Source of the DNA: Pseudosporangium ferrugineum
Lineage (GTDB): Bacteria > Actinomycetota > Actinomycetes > Mycobacteriales > Micromonosporaceae
NCBI RefSeq assembly: GCF_003002065.1
Contig: NZ_PVZG01000003.1
Span: forward strand, 310,001 to 374,000
Reading direction: 5' to 3'
DNA: 64,000 nt
The notes below the pieces were generated by a model. It was not told the origin of the DNA and did not search any database. It worked only from the letters and a program-made list of their open reading frames with translations. The number at the start of each line of letters is the position of its first letter. The stretch's first letter is position 1. Positions 31,366 to 40,094 of this stretch are shown here, in pieces. The translations under genes were made by a program, and so were the position numbers.

Positions 31366-32579
31366 CCAAGCAAGCGGATGACGAAGAGTACGGCGTCGCG
31401 CTCCTGCGTCCATTGGCCGGCGAGCCCGACGGCCCGGCCCGGATCGACGTGGCGCGGGCGATGCGCGACGGTCGCCGGCGGCGGCTCTCGCGCTGGTGGG
31501 CGAGTGGCACGGCGGTGGTGGCCCTGACCGCGACCGCCGCGGCCGGCGGCACGCTCGCCTTCTCGGCGGCGGGACGGCCGGCACCGGAGCGGGCCCCGGT
31601 CGCCACGACGGAGCCGCCGGTCACGGCCGCGCCGGCCGGGCCGCGGGACTGCCGGGTCACCCGGCTGCCCACCGACGGCGTGCGGAAGGCCCTGGTCACC
31701 GGCGGCGACCCGACCGGTACGTGGCTGGCCGGGCGGACGTACCCGAAGCGCGGGTCCATGTCGTACCCGCTGGTGCTGTGGCGCGACGGCAAGCTCGCCG
31801 CCAGCGTGGACATGAGCGGCAGCGATCAGAGCCTCGAGGACCTCAATTCCCACGGCGACGCGGTCGGGTTCAGCTTCGACCCGGAGATCAAGCCCTGGTC
31901 GTACGCCGAGGGCAAGCTGACCGCCCTCGCGGGCGGGGAGGGTGCCGCCGTCGCCCTCAACGACAAGGGCGTCATCGTCGGCAGCCTCGGGCCCGCGTAC
32001 GAGGGCAGGCCGGCACGCTGGTCGTCCCGCACGGCCCAGCCGGAGAGCCTGCCGATGCCCGCGGGCATGACCGTCGGCACCGCGGTCGACATCGACGAGG
32101 ACGGCACGGTGGTGGGCACGGTCGAGGGGAAGAACAGGGAGGGCAGCGGCTACCTGTGGCTGGCCGACGGCACCGCCCGCAAGATGCCCCTGCCCGACGT
32201 CGACGGCACCAAGGCCACCATGTTCTGGCCGGAGGCGATCCGTAACGGCTGGGTGGTCGGCCGCAGCGTCGTCGACACCAAGCGGGAGCGGAGTTTCGCC
32301 CCGTTCCGCTACCGCGTCTCCACCGGGCGGTACGAGCGCCTGCCCGCGGACGCCGGCCTGCCCCAGCGCGTCGCGGCCAACGGCTGGGTGCTCGGCACCG
32401 CCCGCCTGCCGGTGATCACCAGTGCGGGCGGGGTGACGACGGAGCTGCCGGCGTACCCGAAGGCCGCGGCCCACCCGGACTACCTGATCAACAGCTACAG
32501 CGACGACGGCCTGGTCGCCGCCGGCTACGTGATCGGCGACGACATCCAGAACCAGCCGCTGCTGTGGCGGTGCCGGTAG
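31362..32579 (+). CDS. Membrane protein coupled to ECF sigma; candidate anti-sigma with HAF-like propeller
   Basis: A 405-residue protein. It has a short cytoplasmic N-terminus (residues 1-45) with DVARAMRDGRRRR, one span (WWASGTAVVALTATAAAGGTLAFSA) and a large external part. The external part repeats short units around GDAVGFSFD, GVIVGSLG, GTVVGTVEG, GWVVGRSVV and NGWVLGTA, a pattern like HAF repeats that could build a beta-propeller. No HxxxCxxC zinc anti-sigma motif is present. The GTGA overlap with the sigma factor strongly links them. It may sense a ligand outside the cell and hold the sigma factor, though the binding surface would be only 45 residues. Function is inferred. Confidence 0.75.
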   Translation: MTKQADDEEYGVALLRPLAGEPDGPARIDVARAMRDGRRRRLSRWWASGTAVVALTATAAAGGTLAFSAAGRPAPERAPVATTEPPVTAAPAGPRDCRVTRLPTDGVRKALVTGGDPTGTWLAGRTYPKRGSMSYPLVLWRDGKLAASVDMSGSDQSLEDLNSHGDAVGFSFDPEIKPWSYAEGKLTALAGGEGAAVALNDKGVIVGSLGPAYEGRPARWSSRTAQPESLPMPAGMTVGTAVDIDEDGTVVGTVEGKNREGSGYLWLADGTARKMPLPDVDGTKATMFWPEAIRNGWVVGRSVVDTKRERSFAPFRYRVSTGRYERLPADAGLPQRVAANGWVLGTARLPVITSAGGVTTELPAYPKAAAHPDYLINSYSDDGLVAAGYVIGDDIQNQPLLWRCR

Positions 32580-33473
32580 TCAGAGAGCCACCGTGCGGCC
32601 GTCGCTGATCGACTCGGCGGCGGCCGCGAGGATCTTCACCACGTCGGCGCCGAAGCGCACGTCGAGGGGGGAGGCCGGGCCGCCGTCCGCCGCGCCGATC
32701 AGCGCGTCGAGGGCCCGGCCGAACGCCTCCACCGGCCGCCACTGCACCGGCGGGACGGTGGCGACGCCGGACTCGCCGAACAGGGCGGCGTCCTCGCGTT
32801 CGAGCTTCGCCGGGGCGTCCAGCGAGAGGGTCAGCGTGCTGACCGCGCCCTCGGCGTGCCGCAGCAGGATGTGGGTCATGTCCCGGGTCCCGGCCAGCGC
32901 GGTCACCTCGGTGACCGGGCCGAGCACCGGGAGCACCAGCGCCACGGCGTGCGGCCCGACGTCCCAGAGGCCGCCGCTCTCCTTGCGCCAGGCCGACTCG
33001 CCGAACGGGTTGCCGGGCACGAAGATCGAGCCCAGGTGGTCGATGCGCGCCTCCAGCCAGCCGCCGGTGGCGCGGGCCCGCTCGACGAACTCCTGGATCT
33101 GCGGCATGAACCGGCGGGTGAAGAAGACCACGCTGGCGACGTTGTGCTCGGCCGCCGCGGCGACGACCTCCTCGGCGGCGGCGGCGGTGAACGCGACCGG
33201 CTTGTCGAGCAGCAGGTGCTTGCCGGCCCGGGCCGCCCGCAGCGCGATGTCCGCCTGCACGTCGGGCGGCAGGGCCACCGCGATGGCGTCCACGTCGGCG
33301 ATCAGGGCGTCGATCTCCGCGTACGGCTTGGCGCCGAACTCCTCGGCGAGCGCCGCCGCCTTCTCCGGGTTGCGTCCCCACACCCCGGTGAACTCCACGC
33401 CCTCGTGCGCCGCCAGCGCCGGTGCGTGCGCCTGGTGGGCCCAGGGCCCCGTACCGAAAAGTCCGAACCGCAT
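32580..33473 (-). CDS. Gfo/Idh/MocA family oxidoreductase
   Basis: A 297-residue NAD(P)-dependent dehydrogenase. It has a Rossmann start MRFGLFGTGPWAHQAH, the LLLDKPVAFTAAAAEEV block carrying the catalytic-type EKP/DKP lysine, and the C-terminal alpha/beta domain (GGLWDVGPHAVALVLPVLG). It probably acts on a sugar or inositol derivative. GGAAGG lies before the ATG. The stop abuts the stop of the convergent membrane gene with no spacer. Nothing nearby reveals the substrate. Confidence 0.88.
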   Translation of the reverse strand: MRFGLFGTGPWAHQAHAPALAAHEGVEFTGVWGRNPEKAAALAEEFGAKPYAEIDALIADVDAIAVALPPDVQADIALRAARAGKHLLLDKPVAFTAAAAEEVVAAAAEHNVASVVFFTRRFMPQIQEFVERARATGGWLEARIDHLGSIFVPGNPFGESAWRKESGGLWDVGPHAVALVLPVLGPVTEVTALAGTRDMTHILLRHAEGAVSTLTLSLDAPAKLEREDAALFGESGVATVPPVQWRPVEAFGRALDALIGAADGGPASPLDVRFGADVVKILAAAAESISDGRTVAL

Positions 33474-33541
33474 CGCCGTGCCGCCTTCCCGCCGCAGATC
33501 ACCCGGCCGAAAGCTAACACGCCCGCACTGGTCAGTACGCT

Positions 33542-33916
33542 GTGCCGGTGATGAACGGCCCCCTCTCGATCGCCACGATCGTGGTGGCCCTGGTGCTGGC
33601 GGTCTGGTACCTGGTCCGTACGGCCCTCGACCGCCCACCGGGCAACCTCGACCTCTGGGCCATGCTCGGCCTCGGAGCCCTGGTGGCCGTCCTGGTGGTG
33701 GTCGCCGTCGTCGGCCTGTTCGTGGGTGACCGGCCGGCCGAGTGGACCACCTTCGTCGGCTACCTGATCACCACGGTCGGCTTCGCCCCGGTCGCGGTCT
33801 ACCTGGCCCGCCTCGAGCCGACCCGCTGGGGCAGCCTCATCCTCGGCGTCGCCGCGCTGACCTTGCCGGTCCTGGTGCTGCGCCTGCAGCAGCTCGCGGA
33901 GGTGACCGGTGGCTGA
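33542..33916 (+). CDS. Integral membrane protein, unknown function
   Basis: A 124-residue protein with four predicted spans (IATIVVALVLAVWYLV, MLGLGALVAVLVVVAVVGLFV, FVGYLITTVGFAPVAVYLA, SLILGVAALTLPVLVL) and no known domain. Start codons at 33542 (GTG) and 33551 (ATG) are both possible. There is no clear Shine-Dalgarno; a TACGCT hexamer sits just before, which would fit a leaderless message. Its end overlaps the next gene by 8 bp, so they are one operon. Confidence 0.65.
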   Translation: MPVMNGPLSIATIVVALVLAVWYLVRTALDRPPGNLDLWAMLGLGALVAVLVVVAVVGLFVGDRPAEWTTFVGYLITTVGFAPVAVYLARLEPTRWGSLILGVAALTLPVLVLRLQQLAEVTGG

Positions 33917-34337
33917 CCCGCCGACCCCGGCCCCGGCCCGGCCCCGGGACGCCGCCCTGGGTTCCGGCCTCGGCCGCGTGCTGCTCCTCGTGTACGGCAT
34001 CTTCGCCCTGTCCGCGAGCGCCCGCGCCCTGGTCCAGATCGCCACCCACTTCTCCGAGGCGCCGCTCGCCTACCTCCTGTCGGCCTTCGCCGGCCTGGTG
34101 TACCTCGCGGCCACGGCGGGCCTCGCCCTCGGCGGCGCCCGCGGCCGGCTGATCGCGCTGACGAGCTGCACGATCGAGCTGCTCGGCGTGCTGATCGTGG
34201 GCACCCTGAGCATCGCGGACGCGGTCGCCTTCCCGGACGACACGGTGTGGTCGCACTACGGCAGCGGCTACGGCTACGTCCCGCTGGTGCTGCCGTTCAT
34301 CGGCCTCTGGTGGCTGCGGCACAACCGGCCGCGGTAG
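33909..34337 (+). CDS. Integral membrane protein, unknown function
   Basis: A 142-residue protein with a Pro-rich cytoplasmic N-terminus (ADPPTPAPARPRD) and four spans, ending GLWWLRHNRPR. GTG start overlapping the previous stop by 8 bp with GGAGGTGACC upstream. Paired small membrane proteins like these recur in actinobacteria; no role is known. Confidence 0.65.
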   Translation: MADPPTPAPARPRDAALGSGLGRVLLLVYGIFALSASARALVQIATHFSEAPLAYLLSAFAGLVYLAATAGLALGGARGRLIALTSCTIELLGVLIVGTLSIADAVAFPDDTVWSHYGSGYGYVPLVLPFIGLWWLRHNRPR

Positions 34338-34361
34338 GCCGCGCCGGCCCACCGCGGGCCG

Positions 34362-35816
34362 TCACGAGATGATGTGCGGCAGGAAGTTGCAGCGGTCCTT
34401 GGTGACCAGGCCGTCCTCGCCGAGCCCCTCGCGGATGCCCATGCCGGCCGGCTCGCCGTCGATCAGCCACGAGCCGATCACCGGATGGACCACGCCCTCC
34501 AGGCCCTCGAACGAGGGCAGCTCGAGCAGCTCCTGCACCACGAAACGGCCGTCCGCGCCGTACTCGGAGGGGTTCTCGGTGAGGGTCACGCCGTCCTTGA
34601 CCAGGGTGACCGAGCCGCCCTCGCGACCCCAGACCGGCTTTTTCGCGTACGACGTCAGCTTGGCCGCCGACGACGACTCCGCGAAGTACGCGGGGAGCAG
34701 GTACTTACCGCGCTCCGGGTCGTCGCCGAACAGCTTCCACAGCACCGGGAGCAGCGCCTTGTTGCCGAGCAGGGCCGCCTTGTACGGGGGCTCGATCCAC
34801 ACCGTGCCGCGCTTGGCCGGATCCGCCATGTTCCGGAAGAAGGCCTTGCCGCCCTCCTCGTTCCAGAACCACTCCCACGGGTAGAGCATGAAGATCACGT
34901 CGATCGGCTCGGCCTTGTGCTCCTGGCCCGGAGCCGGCACGAACAGGACCCGGTCGCCGGCCACGTCCCAGCCGATCTGGCTCATCGCGATCAGCTCGAC
35001 CGGGTAGCCGGCCTCCTCCGCCGTGGCCATCAGGTACGCCACGTTCATCCGGTCCTCGCCGGTGGTCTCGCTGGTCTCGTACGCGAAATAGATCTTGGGT
35101 TTCTCCGGCAGCCAGGGCCGGGCCTCGCGCAACTTGCCGAGGTTGCGCTTCCACGCGCCCGGGTTGGCGGGCTCGCCCTCGGCCGCCTCCCAGCCGACCA
35201 GGCGGTCGTGCAGCGAGTTCCACTGCCGCCACGGGTGCTGGGTAAGGTTGGTCTGGTCCGCCCAGTGCCACTGGATGACCGCGGCCTCGACCAGCGACGT
35301 CGGCGTCTGCGCGTTGTATTCGAGCAGGCGGGGCACGCTGCCCGCGCCGTTGTACCAGAGGTCGAAGCGGCCGTAGACGCTCGGCGAATAGTCGGGCGTC
35401 TGCAGCGGCAGGCGGCCGTCCGGGTCCTTGTCGCCGTGGGTCCAGGTCTCGGCGTCGCCGTCGAACCACGTACGGATGATCTGCTCGTGGGCGTACTCGG
35501 GGATGCCGATCTTCGCCAGGAAGCAGCTCTCCGGGGTGCACACCGAGGCGAAGTAGCCGTCGCGGCGGCCCTGCGCGGTGTGCCGGGGGCACTGCTCGAC
35601 CATCCAGTCACCGGCGTCGAGGCACATGCTGTTGAGCACCGTGGTGGCCGTCTCCAGCTCCTCGATCTCCGCCTCGGTGAAGTCGTAGTACGGCCCCTCC
35701 TGCCAGTACGAGATCATCGTCCCGTCGGGCAGCTCGGTGTCGTTGTAGGTCAGTCCGAGGCTGTAGTTCGTGAGCCGCCAGCCGTCGCGGACCGGCCCGT
35801 ACGGGATCCGGCGCAA
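34362..35816 (-). CDS. Glutathionylspermidine synthase-like ATP-grasp protein (YgiC-like)
   Basis: A 484-residue protein of the GSP_synth ATP-grasp family. It has GRFDLWYNGAGSVPRLLEYNAQTPTSLVEA (as two blocks) with the family's EYN-D/T loop, FMLYPWEWFWNEEGGKAF and WIEPPYKAALLGNKALLPVLW (blocks). This group, with E. coli YgiC and YjfC, forms amide bonds in an unknown reaction. The frame begins with TTG at 35816, two bases after the stop of the upstream gene; the sequence RRIPYGPV fits the family start. It is the second gene of a two-gene operon that mirrors ygiB-ygiC. Confidence 0.8.
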   Translation of the reverse strand: MRRIPYGPVRDGWRLTNYSLGLTYNDTELPDGTMISYWQEGPYYDFTEAEIEELETATTVLNSMCLDAGDWMVEQCPRHTAQGRRDGYFASVCTPESCFLAKIGIPEYAHEQIIRTWFDGDAETWTHGDKDPDGRLPLQTPDYSPSVYGRFDLWYNGAGSVPRLLEYNAQTPTSLVEAAVIQWHWADQTNLTQHPWRQWNSLHDRLVGWEAAEGEPANPGAWKRNLGKLREARPWLPEKPKIYFAYETSETTGEDRMNVAYLMATAEEAGYPVELIAMSQIGWDVAGDRVLFVPAPGQEHKAEPIDVIFMLYPWEWFWNEEGGKAFFRNMADPAKRGTVWIEPPYKAALLGNKALLPVLWKLFGDDPERGKYLLPAYFAESSSAAKLTSYAKKPVWGREGGSVTLVKDGVTLTENPSEYGADGRFVVQELLELPSFEGLEGVVHPVIGSWLIDGEPAGMGIREGLGEDGLVTKDRCNFLPHIIS

Positions 35817-35818
35817 CC

Positions 35819-36232
35819 TCAGCCACCCGACCGGCTGCTGGACTTGCCCGAGGAACCGCTGCCGCCCTTGCCGACGACGCTGGTCTTCACCGTGCCGTTG
35901 CCGATCTTGCCGGACGACGGCAGGCCGAACTTCGAGCGCGAGGACTTGTCGTTGTACGCGAACTTCGACCCGCCCGCCGGCAGCCGCGACCCGACCGGGT
36001 AGCCGGACCGGTAGCCGCTCGAGTGCCAGATGAAGAATCCGCCTCCGCCGCCGCCACCGTTGTAGTCGTCGTCGCAGTAGTCCTCGTCGACGATGACGCC
36101 GTTCTCGTCGGCGCAGTAGAAGCCCTCGTCGTGGTATTCGTTGCCGTTGTCGCAGGCCGCCGTACCACCCGCGGCCAACAGCAGGAACGTGCTGGTCAGA
36201 GCAACGCTACGAGAGCTCATCCGTCGGTTCAC
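35819..36232 (-). CDS. Gly/Ser-rich exported protein, ygiB-like by position
   Basis: A 137-residue exported protein. The signal (STFLLLAAGGTAAC) ends in a lipobox-like GTAAC, so it may be a lipoprotein. The mature part is acidic (EGFYCADENGVIVDEDYCDDDYN), then Gly-rich and Ser/Lys-rich (GKGGSGSSGKSSSRSGG). A GTG at 36232 with GGCGGAGAA upstream is the best start; the ATG at 36220 is an alternative. It lies two bases before the YgiC-like gene. In E. coli, ygiB (DUF1190, also a Cys-rich, Ser/Gly-tailed lipoprotein) is paired with ygiC in the same order. I infer a functional analogue, without clear homology. Confidence 0.6.
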   Translation of the reverse strand: MNRRMSSRSVALTSTFLLLAAGGTAACDNGNEYHDEGFYCADENGVIVDEDYCDDDYNGGGGGGGFFIWHSSGYRSGYPVGSRLPAGGSKFAYNDKSSRSKFGLPSSGKIGNGTVKTSVVGKGGSGSSGKSSSRSGG

Positions 36233-36259
36233 AGTCGGCTTCTCCGCCCTTTCTCGCCT

Positions 36260-36290
36260 CGGGGTCGCCCCATCATGTGTAGCGACCCCG
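36260..36290 (-). terminator. Hairpin after the SDR gene
   Basis: CGGGGTCGC (36260-36268) pairs perfectly with GCGACCCCG (36282-36290). It lies 14 bases after the SDR stop on the minus strand and before the promoter of the ygiB-like gene. Confidence 0.6.
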
Positions 36291-36304
36291 ATCAAGACAG
36301 GCCG

Positions 36305-37063
36305 CTACGCGCGTGGCCCGCCGGCCACGTAGATCACCTGGCCGGACACGAACCCCGCTCCCTCACTGACCAGGAAGGATACGGTGTTCGCCACGTCTTC
36401 GGGACGGCCCGCCCGGCCGACCGGGATCTGGCCGGTCGCCGCCTTCTCGAAGTCGGCGAAGTCGACACCCATCCGGGCGGCGGTCGCGGCGGTCATGTCC
36501 GTCACGATGAAGCCCGGCGCGACCGAGTTCGCCGTGATGCCGAACCGGCCGAGCTCGATGGCCAGCGTCTTGGTGAAGCCCTGGATGCCGGCCTTGGCCG
36601 CCGCGTAGTTCGCCTGACCCCGGTTGCCCAGCGCGGACGTGCTGGACAGGCTGACGATACGCCCCCAACCGGCGTCGACCATGTGTTTCTGCACCGCCCG
36701 GCTGAACAGGAACGCGCCGCGCAGGTGGACCGCCATGACGGTCTCCCAGTCGTCGTCGGTCATCTTGAACAGCAGGTTGTCGCGCAGCACGCCGGCGTTG
36801 TTGACCAGCACGGTCGGCGGGCCGAGCTCGGCCGCGACCCGCTCGACGGCCGCCGTGACCTGCCCCGGGTCCGACACGTCGGCGCCGACGGCGAGGGCGG
36901 TGCCGCCCGCGTCGTGGATCTCCGTGACGGTGTTCGCGCACGCGCCCTCGTCGAGGTCGACGACCGCCACGGCCAGGCCGTCGGCGGCGAGCTTGCGGGC
37001 GGTCGCCTCGCCGATGCCGCGTGCGGCTCCGGTGACGATCGCTACCCGACTCGGCTGGGTCAT
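36305..37063 (-). CDS. 3-oxoacyl-ACP reductase-like SDR (FabG family)
   Basis: A 252-residue classical SDR with TGAARGIG at residues 11-18, NNAGVL, catalytic Ser in SLSSTSA, and YAAAK (YxxxK). The sequence AKAGIQGFTKTLAIELGRFGITANSVAPGFI (as blocks) is typical FabG. It reduces 3-oxoacyl chains or other ketones with NADPH; several such paralogues occur in actinomycetes, so the fatty-acid synthase role is not assured. The ATG lies 59 bp before the GH13 gene's stop and both are on the minus strand. Confidence 0.88.
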   Translation of the reverse strand: MTQPSRVAIVTGAARGIGEATARKLAADGLAVAVVDLDEGACANTVTEIHDAGGTALAVGADVSDPGQVTAAVERVAAELGPPTVLVNNAGVLRDNLLFKMTDDDWETVMAVHLRGAFLFSRAVQKHMVDAGWGRIVSLSSTSALGNRGQANYAAAKAGIQGFTKTLAIELGRFGITANSVAPGFIVTDMTAATAARMGVDFADFEKAATGQIPVGRAGRPEDVANTVSFLVSEGAGFVSGQVIYVAGGPRA

Positions 37064-37122
37064 TCATGGCCTCCCGCAGGTGTGGTGATCGGCCGACTCT
37101 AGCCCAGTTGTTACCGGCGGGT

Positions 37123-38769
37123 TCACACCTTGCGGCGCAGCCGGATCCAGCGGTAGCCGTACCCCTTCACCGGCAGGGCGTCGAGCTTGCCCGGGTCGGG
37201 GTAGTCGCTGTCGGCGAGCACGTCGTTCGGGAACTCGGCCTCCGGCTCCAGCGTGTGCAGATCCACCACGCCGTCGTCCGGGCCGAGGTTGTGGAGGAAG
37301 ACCATGGTTCCCGTACGGTCGTCCGCGCGGTGCACCAGCACACCCGGGGGCGCCGGGATGTCGATGTGTGTGCAGGTGCCGCTGCCCACCTCGGGAGCCT
37401 CCCGCAGGGTACGGATCATCCGCTCGAACCAGGACAGCAGCGACGCCGGGTCGTGCCGCTGGAGGGTCACGTTGACCTGCTCGTAGCCGTACTCCGGGTC
37501 GGAGATCACCGGGCGGACCAGGTCCTTCGGGTCCGCCGTGGAGAAGCCGCCGTTGGGCAGGCCGGACCACTGCATCGGCGTACGGATGGCGTTGCGCCCG
37601 TCCTGCGCGAGGTCGTCGCCCATGCCGATCTCCTCGCCGTAGCGCAGCACCGGCGTGCCGCGCAGGCTGAACTGCAGCGCGTACGCCAGCTCGACCCGCC
37701 GCCGGTCGCCGCCGAGCATCGGGGCGAGCCGGCGCCGGATGCCCCGGCCGTACAGCTGCATGTTCTCGTCCGGGCCGAACTCGGCGAAGACGTCCTTGCG
37801 CTGCTCGGCGGTGAGCCGGGAGAGGTCCACCTCGTCGTGGTTGCGCAGGAAGGTGGCCCACTGGCCGCCGTCGGGCAGCGCCGGCGTCTCGCGCAGCGCC
37901 TCGATGATCGGCTCGGGGTTGCGCCGGGCCAGCGCCAGCATCAGCCGCCCGTTGAGCATGAAGTCGAAGAGCATGTGGATGCGGTTGGACGAGCCGCCGT
38001 CGTCGCCGAAGAAGTGCTTGAGCTCGGCCGGTTCCACGTTCGCCTCGGCGAGCAGCACGGCGTCGCCCTTGCGCCACTGGATGTGCTGCCGCAGGTCGCT
38101 GAGGAACTCCAGGTTCTTGGGCGAGTTCGGGTTGCCCGGCTCGGTCTCCTCGATGATGAACGGCACGGCGTCCATCCGGAACCCGGCGACGCCCAGCTGG
38201 AGCCAGAACGCGCAGATCTTCTTGATCTCCTCGCGGACGCGCGGGTTCTTGATGTTGAGGTCCGGCTGGAACTTGTAGAACCGGTGGTAGTACCACTGCT
38301 TCGCGGTCCGGTCGTAGGTCCACGTCTCGTCCTGCTCGCCGGGGAAGACCATGCCCTGATGGCGGTCCGCCGGCGCGGTCTCGGACCAGACGTACCAGTC
38401 CCGGTACGGCGAGTCCGGCGAGGACCGCGCCGATTGGAACCACGGGTGCTTGTCGGACGTGTGGTTGACCACCAGGTCGATGATCACCTTGATGCCCCGG
38501 TTGCCCGCCTGGTGCAGCAGCTCGGCGAAGTCCCCGAGGGTGCCGAAGCGCGGGTCGACGTTGTAGAAGTCCTCGACGTCGTAGCCGTCGTCGCGGTCCG
38601 GGGACGGGTGGATGGGGTTGAGCCACAGGCAGGTCACGCCCAGCCGGGCCAGATAGTCGAGCCGCCCGATCAGCCCGCGGATGTCGCCGACACCGTCGCC
38701 GTCGCTGTCGGCGTACACGTCGATGTCGAGGCAGTAGATGACGGCTTTCTCATACCACCGGTCGCTCAT
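37123..38769 (-). CDS. Alpha-amylase family (GH13) enzyme, trehalose-synthase-like
   Basis: A 548-residue GH13 enzyme. It carries the (beta/alpha)8 motifs: DLVVNHTS (region I), GFRMDAVPF with the nucleophile Asp, LLAEANVEP with the general acid Glu, and FLRNHDEVD. The opening MSDRWYEKAVIYCLDID and the RDDGYDVEDFYNVDPRFG block resemble trehalose synthase (TreS), which isomerises maltose to trehalose. No maltokinase domain or treS-pep2 pair is next to it, so an alpha-glucosidase role remains possible. It is followed by the HTTM-like operon, whose first gene overlaps its start by 20 bp. Confidence 0.85.
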   Translation of the reverse strand: MSDRWYEKAVIYCLDIDVYADSDGDGVGDIRGLIGRLDYLARLGVTCLWLNPIHPSPDRDDGYDVEDFYNVDPRFGTLGDFAELLHQAGNRGIKVIIDLVVNHTSDKHPWFQSARSSPDSPYRDWYVWSETAPADRHQGMVFPGEQDETWTYDRTAKQWYYHRFYKFQPDLNIKNPRVREEIKKICAFWLQLGVAGFRMDAVPFIIEETEPGNPNSPKNLEFLSDLRQHIQWRKGDAVLLAEANVEPAELKHFFGDDGGSSNRIHMLFDFMLNGRLMLALARRNPEPIIEALRETPALPDGGQWATFLRNHDEVDLSRLTAEQRKDVFAEFGPDENMQLYGRGIRRRLAPMLGGDRRRVELAYALQFSLRGTPVLRYGEEIGMGDDLAQDGRNAIRTPMQWSGLPNGGFSTADPKDLVRPVISDPEYGYEQVNVTLQRHDPASLLSWFERMIRTLREAPEVGSGTCTHIDIPAPPGVLVHRADDRTGTMVFLHNLGPDDGVVDLHTLEPEAEFPNDVLADSDYPDPGKLDALPVKGYGYRWIRLRRKV

Positions 38770-39622
38770 GCTCCTCTACATGACCGGGGCGGCGTCGCAG
38801 GAAACGTCGCGCCCACTTCACGGGACGGACCTTCTCGAGCGCCAGGAAGCTCGCCAGCGCCGCGAGGTGCGGCGCGAACGAGATCGTGATGGTGGCGAAG
38901 GTGACCAGGTGGAACGAGTAGAAGAACGCCACCGCCCGGTTCCGCCACCGCTCGTTGAGCGCGAATATGACCGGGCTGCCCAGCTCGAACGCCATGATCC
39001 CGAACTGGGCCAGGATGAGCAGGTACGGCACGCCGGCGATCAGGTCGGCCAGGTCGGTGCCGCGCCGCACGATCGCCCGGGCCAGGACCGAGCTGGTCAC
39101 CCAGTCGAGCCCGCCGAAGCGCAGCTTCGCCCACGCCGCCAGGAAATACGTGCACACGACCGCGATCTGGGTGACCCGCAGCGCCCAGCCGCCGGCCTCG
39201 GACCGGGTGGCATCGCCGTGCCGCGCACGCCCCGCGGTGGGCAGGGCCGCGAGCGCCACGAGCAGCCCGATCCGGTCGTGGTCGACCTTCCCGTAGCTCA
39301 TCGCGATGACCATCCACTCGAAGTAGAGCGCGAAGACGGTCCAGCCGAGCAGCCGCGGCGCACGCCCCGAGGCGGCCACCAGCGCCACCGCCAGGAGCAG
39401 CCAGAAGATGGTGTGCACGAGCAGCGGGGTGGGCGTCGGCAGGTGCAGCAGGCGGCCCACCCGCAGCGGCTCGTAGAGGTCGCCGGGGGTGGAGGCGTGG
39501 TGGCGTACCCACGGCGTGAAAACGACCAGGTCGGCGGCGACGAAGAGGTAGATCAGGGTCCGGAAGGCCGCGATCCGCCCGCGCGGCACCGCCTCGGTCA
39601 GCCAGGCGGCGATCCGGCTCAC
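38750..39622 (-). CDS. HTTM-like (vitamin K carboxylase-related) membrane protein
   Basis: A 290-residue protein with several spans. It has the horizontally transferred transmembrane (HTTM) look: RTLIYLFVAADLVVFTPWVRHH near the start, FALYFEWMVIAMSYGKVDHDRIG, and later CTYFLAAWAKLRFGG and FFYSFHLVTF. Related proteins include the gamma-carboxylase family but most bacterial members are uncharacterised. It overlaps the GH13 start by 20 bp and the small downstream-named gene at 39619 by 4 bp, so the three may be translated together. The role of this set is unknown. Confidence 0.7.
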   Translation of the reverse strand: MSRIAAWLTEAVPRGRIAAFRTLIYLFVAADLVVFTPWVRHHASTPGDLYEPLRVGRLLHLPTPTPLLVHTIFWLLLAVALVAASGRAPRLLGWTVFALYFEWMVIAMSYGKVDHDRIGLLVALAALPTAGRARHGDATRSEAGGWALRVTQIAVVCTYFLAAWAKLRFGGLDWVTSSVLARAIVRRGTDLADLIAGVPYLLILAQFGIMAFELGSPVIFALNERWRNRAVAFFYSFHLVTFATITISFAPHLAALASFLALEKVRPVKWARRFLRRRPGHVEEHERPVV

Positions 39623-40059
39623 GGCGCCGCCGTCCAGGTGGCGACGACCTCGTCGTGGCTGCTCCCGGTCGGCCGGGAGTCCTCGATCCCGGCCCAGCGG
39701 ATCACGATCCGGACGGTGGTCAGCGGCGCGGCGCCGGGGCTCTTCTCGCCGTACGCGACGGCGATCTGCCGCAACCGGCCCGGATCGTCGACGTACGCCT
39801 GCTGCTGCCCCTCGATCTCGGCCCGGCGCAGCCCGCTGTTCGCCTCGGTCAGCACGATCGTCCGCCCGCCGGTGTCGACGCCTTCCACCCGGGTGTCCGG
39901 CGCATCGGCGTCCGGGCCCGGCGCGGTGGAATACATCCGGAACGGCCCGAACGGGAAGTCGTCGTCCTGACCCCAGAAGGTGCCGAGGAGCAGCAGCACG
40001 GCGCCGAGGGCGGTGACCGCCACCCGGACCGCCCGCCCCCGGGAGCTCAACGTGTCCAT
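39619..40059 (-). CDS. Membrane-anchored hypothetical protein
   Basis: A 146-residue protein with one N-terminal span (AVRVAVTALGAVLLLLGTFW) and an external domain containing FPFGPFRMYSTAPGPD. The motif GPFRMYS occurs in short proteins encoded next to HTTM proteins. The stop overlaps the start of the HTTM-like gene by 4 bp (ATGA), so this gene is the first of the pair and the two are translationally coupled. Function unknown. Confidence 0.65.
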   Translation of the reverse strand: MDTLSSRGRAVRVAVTALGAVLLLLGTFWGQDDDFPFGPFRMYSTAPGPDADAPDTRVEGVDTGGRTIVLTEANSGLRRAEIEGQQQAYVDDPGRLRQIAVAYGEKSPGAAPLTTVRIVIRWAGIEDSRPTGSSHDEVVATWTAAP

Positions 40060-40094
40060 CGTCCAGGGAACCTACCGCCGCCGCGCCACCAGGA

